Origin: Lachnospiraceae bacterium
Lineage (GTDB): Bacteria > Bacillota > Clostridia > Lachnospirales > Lachnospiraceae
Reading direction: 5' to 3'
Length of the DNA: 6,761 nucleotides
Assembly: GCA_902363445.1 (NCBI GenBank)
Contig: CABJAB010000012.1
Span: 1-6,761, forward strand
Within the stretch, counting starts at the first letter, position 1; every line of letters begins with the position of its first letter. The translations under genes and the position numbers were made by a program. The notes beneath the pieces are model-generated. The model worked only from the letters and a program-made list of their open reading frames with translations, ran no database searches and had not been told where the DNA came from. Below, in pieces: positions 4,187 to 6,761 of this stretch.

Positions 4187-4428
4187 TCGGGCTCCCGGGG
4201 ATCCATATCGAATGCAAGAGGGTGGAACGGTTGGACCTGCAGGGTGCGGTAGACCAGGCGGTACGGGACAGTGATGCAGAGTCCTTACCATTTGACTATG
4301 ATCTGCCAACAATCTTTCACCGGAAGAACGATCATGGATGGCTGGTGACGATGCGCCTGGAGGACTGGATAGAGCTATACCGGGAATGGCAGTCCGGAAA
4401 GGAGCTGGGATGCCGAACAGGATCATAA
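4060..4428 (+). CDS. PD-(D/E)XK nuclease, Holliday-junction-resolvase-like
   Basis: A 122-residue protein beginning at ATG 4060, five bases after AGGAGG (4049-4054). Residues 5-23 give the conserved basic N-terminal helix QREKGKRGERELAGILRDYG with Glu13 and Glu15. Then GQQFSGANGDADVVGLPG (30-47) carries Asp39/Asp41, and HIECKR (49-54) carries Glu51 and Lys53. Together these form the D-(x)n-ExK core of the fold. Residues 61-70 (QGAVDQAVRD) match the helix that follows it. A final helix, EDWIELYREW, closes the domain. The size fits small phage resolvase-like and VRR-type nucleases. It probably resolves branched DNA made by recombination or replication. The 3' end overlaps the initiator gene by 19 bases. 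Confidence 0.8.
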   Translation: MGRSQREKGKRGERELAGILRDYGYPCRRGQQFSGANGDADVVGLPGIHIECKRVERLDLQGAVDQAVRDSDAESLPFDYDLPTIFHRKNDHGWLVTMRLEDWIELYREWQSGKELGCRTGS

Positions 4429-5162
4429 AAGAATCCATCCGCACAAGTGACAGTATCAATGATCTGACCTGGTTTGAAGAGGTCTTGTTTTACCGGCTCA
4501 TGGTGAGCTGCGATGATTACGGACGTTTTGACGGAAGGATAGCGATCATAAAAGGAACTTGTTTTCCGCTGAAAGATATGCGGAACAGCGAGATCGAAAA
4601 GGCCCTCCATAGACTTTCCGCTCTTGGGATGGTGACCCTGTACGAAGTCGACAGGAAACCCTTCCTCCAGCTGACAGCATGGGAGCGCCATCAGCAGATC
4701 CGCGCACACAAGAGCAAGTATCCGAGACCGGATGACGGGCACCCGATATCATCTGATATCAATTGCAGTCAGGCGCAAGCAGATGTTCCCGTAATCCAAT
4801 CCGAATCCAAATCCGAATCGGAATCCGAATCCTATACGGAAGACGCGCGTCTGAACGCGGTATTCCAGGATTACATAAGGCATCGCAAGAAACTGAAGAG
4901 GCCTATGACGGACAAAGCGGTAGAACTGGCCTTAAAAAAGCTTGAGAGACTGGCTCCTGGAGATACCAGCAGACAGATCCGCATAATCGAGCAATCCATC
5001 GAGAGCGGATGGTCAGGGCTTTTCCCCTTGAGCGTGGAGAAGCAGAGCAAGAGAGAGAACGGAGCTTTTTATGACGACATGAAGGAGTGGGTGGATGGTC
5101 ATGACGATACAGGAGTTTGCAACGATAGCGGCGGCCATCAAGGCGGCCTATCCGGCAGCTAA
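4410..5162 (+). CDS. Phage replisome organizer / replication initiator
   Basis: A 250-residue protein. Start at ATG 4410, after AAAGGAG (4398-4404). Residues 1-110 match the phage replisome-organizer N-terminal winged helix: NRIIKESIRTSDSINDLTWF (3-22), EEVLFYRLMVSCDDYGRFDG, LHRLSALGMVTLY and FLQLTAWERHQ. Residues 111-143 are a linker with a Ser-Glu/Lys repeat. Residues 144-206 form the typical C-terminal replication module, with RHRKKLKRPMTDKAVELALK (157-176) and the closing IEQSIESGWSGLFPL (193-207). It should bind the phage origin and recruit the helicase through the loader encoded next. The linker DNA carries hexamer repeats that may be the origin. The last 23 or so residues, low in hydrophobics and Gly-rich, overlap the loader gene by 68 bases and look like a run-on tail. 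Confidence 0.85.
   Translation: MPNRIIKESIRTSDSINDLTWFEEVLFYRLMVSCDDYGRFDGRIAIIKGTCFPLKDMRNSEIEKALHRLSALGMVTLYEVDRKPFLQLTAWERHQQIRAHKSKYPRPDDGHPISSDINCSQAQADVPVIQSESKSESESESYTEDARLNAVFQDYIRHRKKLKRPMTDKAVELALKKLERLAPGDTSRQIRIIEQSIESGWSGLFPLSVEKQSKRENGAFYDDMKEWVDGHDDTGVCNDSGGHQGGLSGS
4745..4831. repeat. Hexamer repeats and dyads inside the initiator gene (candidate origin)
   Basis: Six hexamers in a row (4796-4831) follow the pattern NNAATC, with CGAATC three times. They encode the Gln/Ser-Glu-Lys linker. Fifty bases upstream, GATATC occurs at 4745-4750 and 4755-4760 in an AT-richer patch. Lambdoid and many Gram-positive phages place iterons and an AT-rich patch inside the initiator gene, in the linker between domains, as here. 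It could instead be only a low-complexity coding repeat. Confidence 0.45.
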
Positions 5163-5649
5163 TATCATGCCGGACAAGCAGAGCAAGGATGTCTGGTACA
5201 CCATGCTTGCCGATCTGGAGTACCGGGTATGCCTGAACGCCCTGAAAAAGCATATCAGCACGAACCGTTTCCCTCCGACGATCGCAGAGCTGAGGCGGGG
5301 ATGTGCAGATATCCTGGCTGGGCCGGATGTGGACTGGTCGGAGGCGTGGGGCAGAGTGCTCCTGGCCGTGAGGAGGGATGGGATGTACAATGAGCCGGCG
5401 GCGCTGGAGAGGATGGGACCGGAGGCGGCAAAGATCGTAAAACGGCTCGGATTCAAAAACATCTGCATGAGCGAGAACATCGAAGTGGAACGGGCAAATT
5501 TCCGCATGGCTTGGGAAACGGAGCAGAGGCGGAGAAAAGAGGATCTGGCAATCCCGGAAAAGGTCATGCAAGAGATCCAGACGACTTATCGCCTGCAGCG
5601 GGAGAACCTGATCGGAATAGGAGGAGATCATGTGTACGATGAGGATTGA
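5095..5649 (+). CDS. Phage helicase loader, G39P-like (loader and inhibitor of G40P family)
   Basis: A 184-residue protein. ATG 5095 is seven bases after GGAG (5084-5087); ATG 5101 is too far. Residues 3-72 match the helical N-terminal domain of the SPP1 G39P type: TIQEFATIAAAIKAAYP, then DVWYTMLADLEYRVCLNALK (32-51) and TNRFPPTIAELRRG (56-69). Residues 80-140 carry WSEAWGRVLLAVRRDGMYN and a region around GPEAAKIVKRLGF common in these loaders. Residues 140-175 form a charged helix. It probably binds a DnaB-type helicase and delivers it to the initiator-bound origin. It overlaps the initiator gene by 68 bases and the next gene by 20, so the three are translated together. No helicase gene follows within the window. 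Confidence 0.82.
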   Translation: MVMTIQEFATIAAAIKAAYPAANIMPDKQSKDVWYTMLADLEYRVCLNALKKHISTNRFPPTIAELRRGCADILAGPDVDWSEAWGRVLLAVRRDGMYNEPAALERMGPEAAKIVKRLGFKNICMSENIEVERANFRMAWETEQRRRKEDLAIPEKVMQEIQTTYRLQRENLIGIGGDHVYDED

Positions 5650-5974
5650 GGAGTGTCTCCGGTGCCCTCATACAGATACCTGTGAACTGGATGTATTTCC
5701 GGAGGAACGGGATATACAGGACAGGCTTGACCGGGAACTCGTGGTGATGGAGCCGGAGGCGAGAAGAAGGCAGGAAACGTTGCGGAAATACAATCGGTCT
5801 GCAAAAGGAAAGGCCCGGGCCAAACGGTATCAGGATTCAGGAAAAGGCAAAGAGACGCTGAAAAGAAAGGTATCCAGCCGGATAGACAGAGGCAAGAACG
5901 CCGAATGCTGCCGGAGATGGTACTATCGGCAGAAGGCATTGAAGGAGGCCCGTTATGAGCAGGCCGATCACTGA
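5630..5974 (+). CDS. Basic KGK-repeat protein with N-terminal Cys/His cluster
   Basis: A 114-residue protein at ATG 5630, just after GGAGGAG (5620-5626). The start is inside the end of the loader gene. Cys9-x-x-Cys12-x-His14-x3-Cys18 could hold one zinc ion, as could Cys93-Cys94 further on. Residues 53-78 are two 13-residue units: KYNRSAKGKARAK and RYQDSGKGKETLK, both with aromatic-x-x-Ser-x-Lys-Gly-Lys. Similar Tyr-Ser-Lys-Gly-Lys repeats occur in small phage proteins, often beside HNH-like zinc ribbons. The whole C-terminal half is strongly basic, which suggests nucleic-acid binding. The exact role is unknown. It ends 20 bases inside the following helix-turn-helix gene. Confidence 0.7.
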   Translation: MCTMRIEECLRCPHTDTCELDVFPEERDIQDRLDRELVVMEPEARRRQETLRKYNRSAKGKARAKRYQDSGKGKETLKRKVSSRIDRGKNAECCRRWYYRQKALKEARYEQADH

Positions 5975-6317
5975 TGCCCAAGCAGCGGAGATACACCGCC
6001 TGCGGGATGAAGGATACAGCCCGTACCAGGTGGCGAAGATGACCGGGCACACCAGCGAGACGATAAATAACCACTGGTACGATGCGGAATACACAGACTG
6101 GTACAACAGGAAACTAAAGCAATGGAATGATGATATCTTCCCTGGAAAAAGGGGACGGGAAAAGACACTCAGGGAAATCCGGGAGATGGTCACGGAGTGT
6201 ACAGTCAGGAATGGACACGGCCCGACGGTGGAGGAGATACGCATCGTGGCAGGGCTTGTATCCCCAGGTACTGCGAAATATTATTTGAAAAAGGTGCGGG
6301 AGGAAAAGGATGAGTGA
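5955..6317 (+). CDS. Regulator with two helix-turn-helix domains
   Basis: A 120-residue protein beginning at ATG 5955, seven bases after AAGGAGG (5941-5947). Residues 5-40 (ITDAQAAEIHRLRDEGYSPY, then VAKMTGHTSETINNHW) form a resolvase/Hin-type helix-turn-helix, with the recognition helix around SETINNHW. Residues 69-115 (EKTLREIREMVTECTVRNGH, PTVEEIRIVAGLVSP, TAKYYLKKVREE) resemble the winged helix of LexA. This pairing suggests a DNA-binding switch or late activator of the phage. It lacks the LexA protease part. Position, after the replication genes and before the small acidic gene, is typical for a phage late-gene regulator. It overlaps the next gene by eight bases. Confidence 0.72.
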   Translation: MSRPITDAQAAEIHRLRDEGYSPYQVAKMTGHTSETINNHWYDAEYTDWYNRKLKQWNDDIFPGKRGREKTLREIREMVTECTVRNGHGPTVEEIRIVAGLVSPGTAKYYLKKVREEKDE

Positions 6318-6543
6318 TTTTGAAAAAAAAGTAGTGCAGTTTGCAGTTGCTTTATGTGACGTATATGCGAACGATGATCAGGGCGACGAAGACCTGACGG
6401 AGGATTTTACCGCTATGGTGTATGCACAGTGGGTGGTATATCAGCGGATGACAGATGATGATGTGGATATATTTGGTTTTACGCACTTATGCAACCGGCT
6501 TGTTTTACAACAGATGTTTAACGATCACGGTATCAATATATAA
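6310..6543 (+). CDS. Acidic 77-residue protein of unknown function
   Basis: ATG 6310 follows GGGAGG (6298-6303) at six bases. The protein has about 15 Asp/Glu against four Lys/Arg. The first 20 residues form a helix (FEKKVVQFAVALCDVY), residues 21-32 are acidic (NDDQGDEDLTED), then an aromatic stretch AMVYAQWVVYQRM, then DDDVDIF, and a helical end TLCNRLVLQQMF-like (residues 59-71). There is no clear membrane segment. Its A+T content is a little above its neighbours. Family not recognised. Small acidic early phage proteins are sometimes DNA mimics that block host enzymes, but nothing here proves that. Confidence 0.65.
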   Translation: MSDFEKKVVQFAVALCDVYANDDQGDEDLTEDFTAMVYAQWVVYQRMTDDDVDIFGFTHLCNRLVLQQMFNDHGINI

Positions 6544-6548
6544 ATCCA

Positions 6549-6594
6549 GAAAGGAGGCCGGAGCCGCGCGCGCAAAAGGTACCTGGCTCCTTTC
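6549..6594 (+). promoter_or_regulatory. Hairpin that buries an orphan Shine-Dalgarno
   Basis: GAAAGGAG (6549-6556) pairs perfectly with CTCCTTTC (6587-6594), and after one bulged G the stem goes on for four more pairs (CCGG with CTGG, one G-U). The left arm holds a full AAAGGAGG with no start codon at usable distance. The right arm reads like the tail of 16S rRNA. The loop contains GCGCGCGC and the palindrome AGGTACCT. No T-run follows on either strand, so it is not a standard terminator. A competing stem GGAGCC/GGCTCC is also possible. Confidence 0.55.
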
Positions 6595-6599
6595 GAAAA

Positions 6600-6674
6600 A
6601 TGAGAAAGATATGGATTGATTTTAATTTTGCAGGCCAGATGTCCATTGAAGACATACCGGGGGTGATGCCATGA
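6600..6674 (+). CDS. Possible 24-residue peptide
   Basis: A short frame reading MRKIWIDFNFAGQMSIEDIP followed by GVMP. It begins six bases after the hairpin, and its stop overlaps the next start as ATGA, the same coupling used elsewhere in this operon. No free Shine-Dalgarno lies before it; the only purine-rich site is 43 bases upstream, inside the hairpin. It may be a leader that couples translation to the next gene, or not translated at all. Confidence 0.3.
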   Translation: MRKIWIDFNFAGQMSIEDIPGVMP

Positions 6675-6761
6675 CAAACGGAAATAGAATACGCTACAAA
6701 GACAACACCCACCTGGCAGCAGTCATAAAGTGCCCGTACTCGGCAGATAAAAGGCCGTGTG
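6671..6761 (+). CDS. Start of a small phage gene, cut by the window edge
   Basis: ATG 6671 follows GGGGGTGAT (6659-6667) and overlaps the previous stop as ATGA. Thirty codons are visible, beginning MTNGNRIRYKDNTHLAAVIK and ending CPYSADKRPC, still open at 6761. The pattern 'MTNxxRIR', then 'LAxxI' and Cys-Pro-Tyr resembles small phage proteins with a Cys pair whose role is unknown. Only the N-terminus is seen, so no function is assigned. Confidence 0.6.
   Translation, partial: MTNGNRIRYKDNTHLAAVIKCPYSADKRPC

Noticed and set aside
4796..4831. Hexamer tract as a slippage or phase-variation repeat
   Set aside because: The unit is six bases, so gain or loss keeps the reading frame. It cannot switch the gene off, and the copies are imperfect.
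4903..5631. Leftward 242-codon frame opposite the initiator and loader
   Set aside because: Both rightward genes match known phage families; the leftward product is Arg/Cys/His-rich and low in complexity.
6549..6594. Hairpin as an intrinsic terminator ending the operon
   Set aside because: There is no T-run after the stem on either strand, and genes with ribosome sites continue rightward.

Overview
The window looks like the early region of a temperate phage or prophage from a Gram-positive, Clostridia-like (probably Lachnospiraceae-type) host. The evidence is extended Shine-Dalgarno sequences of the GGAGGTGAT type, very tight gene packing with ATGA-style overlaps, and a Gram-positive siphophage-type set of recombination and replication proteins. 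The host assignment is an inference. No 16S, tRNA, integrase or structural gene is present to confirm it.

Left arm (about 1-1119). This part is AT-rich: sampled 60-base lines are near 32% G+C, against about 55-60% in sampled lines of the replication region. A leftward gene (148-1002) encodes a 284-residue protein with one membrane segment and a C-terminal coiled coil. It converges on a short rightward membrane-protein ORF (36-293) and overlaps it antisense by 146 bases. The leftward gene has a good promoter (TTGATT-17-TATACT) whose -10 lies inside an imperfect palindrome. The arm looks like a lysogeny or cargo module with its own control.

Early rightward operon, first part (1120-2462). This holds small genes: a GTG-started 57-residue protein, a 65-residue protein, a Cro/CI-like helix-turn-helix regulator, an unlisted 36-residue hydrophobic peptide, a 48-residue protein, and two further small phage proteins. 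Between the last few sits a compact leftward unit: an extended -10 promoter (TTGTCA-17-TATACT) firing straight into an intrinsic terminator. It predicts an antisense RNA of about 49 nt.

Recombination and replication cassette (2452-5649). In order: a putative Rad52/ERF-like single-strand annealing protein; an HNHc nuclease with a NinB-like front half; a structured intergenic stretch; a basic 'RPxxR' protein of unknown function with a probable run-on C-terminus; a PD-(D/E)XK resolvase-like nuclease; a replisome-organizer initiator carrying a hexamer-repeat tract that could be the origin; and a G39P/G40P-loader-type helicase loader. Together they would recombine, initiate and load the helicase. 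No DnaB-type helicase is in view.

Right end (5630-6761). A Cys/His and KGK-repeat basic protein, a two-headed helix-turn-helix regulator, a very acidic 77-residue protein, a strong hairpin that hides an orphan Shine-Dalgarno sequence, a possible 24-residue peptide, and the start of another small gene cut by the window edge. All genes from 1120 on are rightward and probably form one early transcript.
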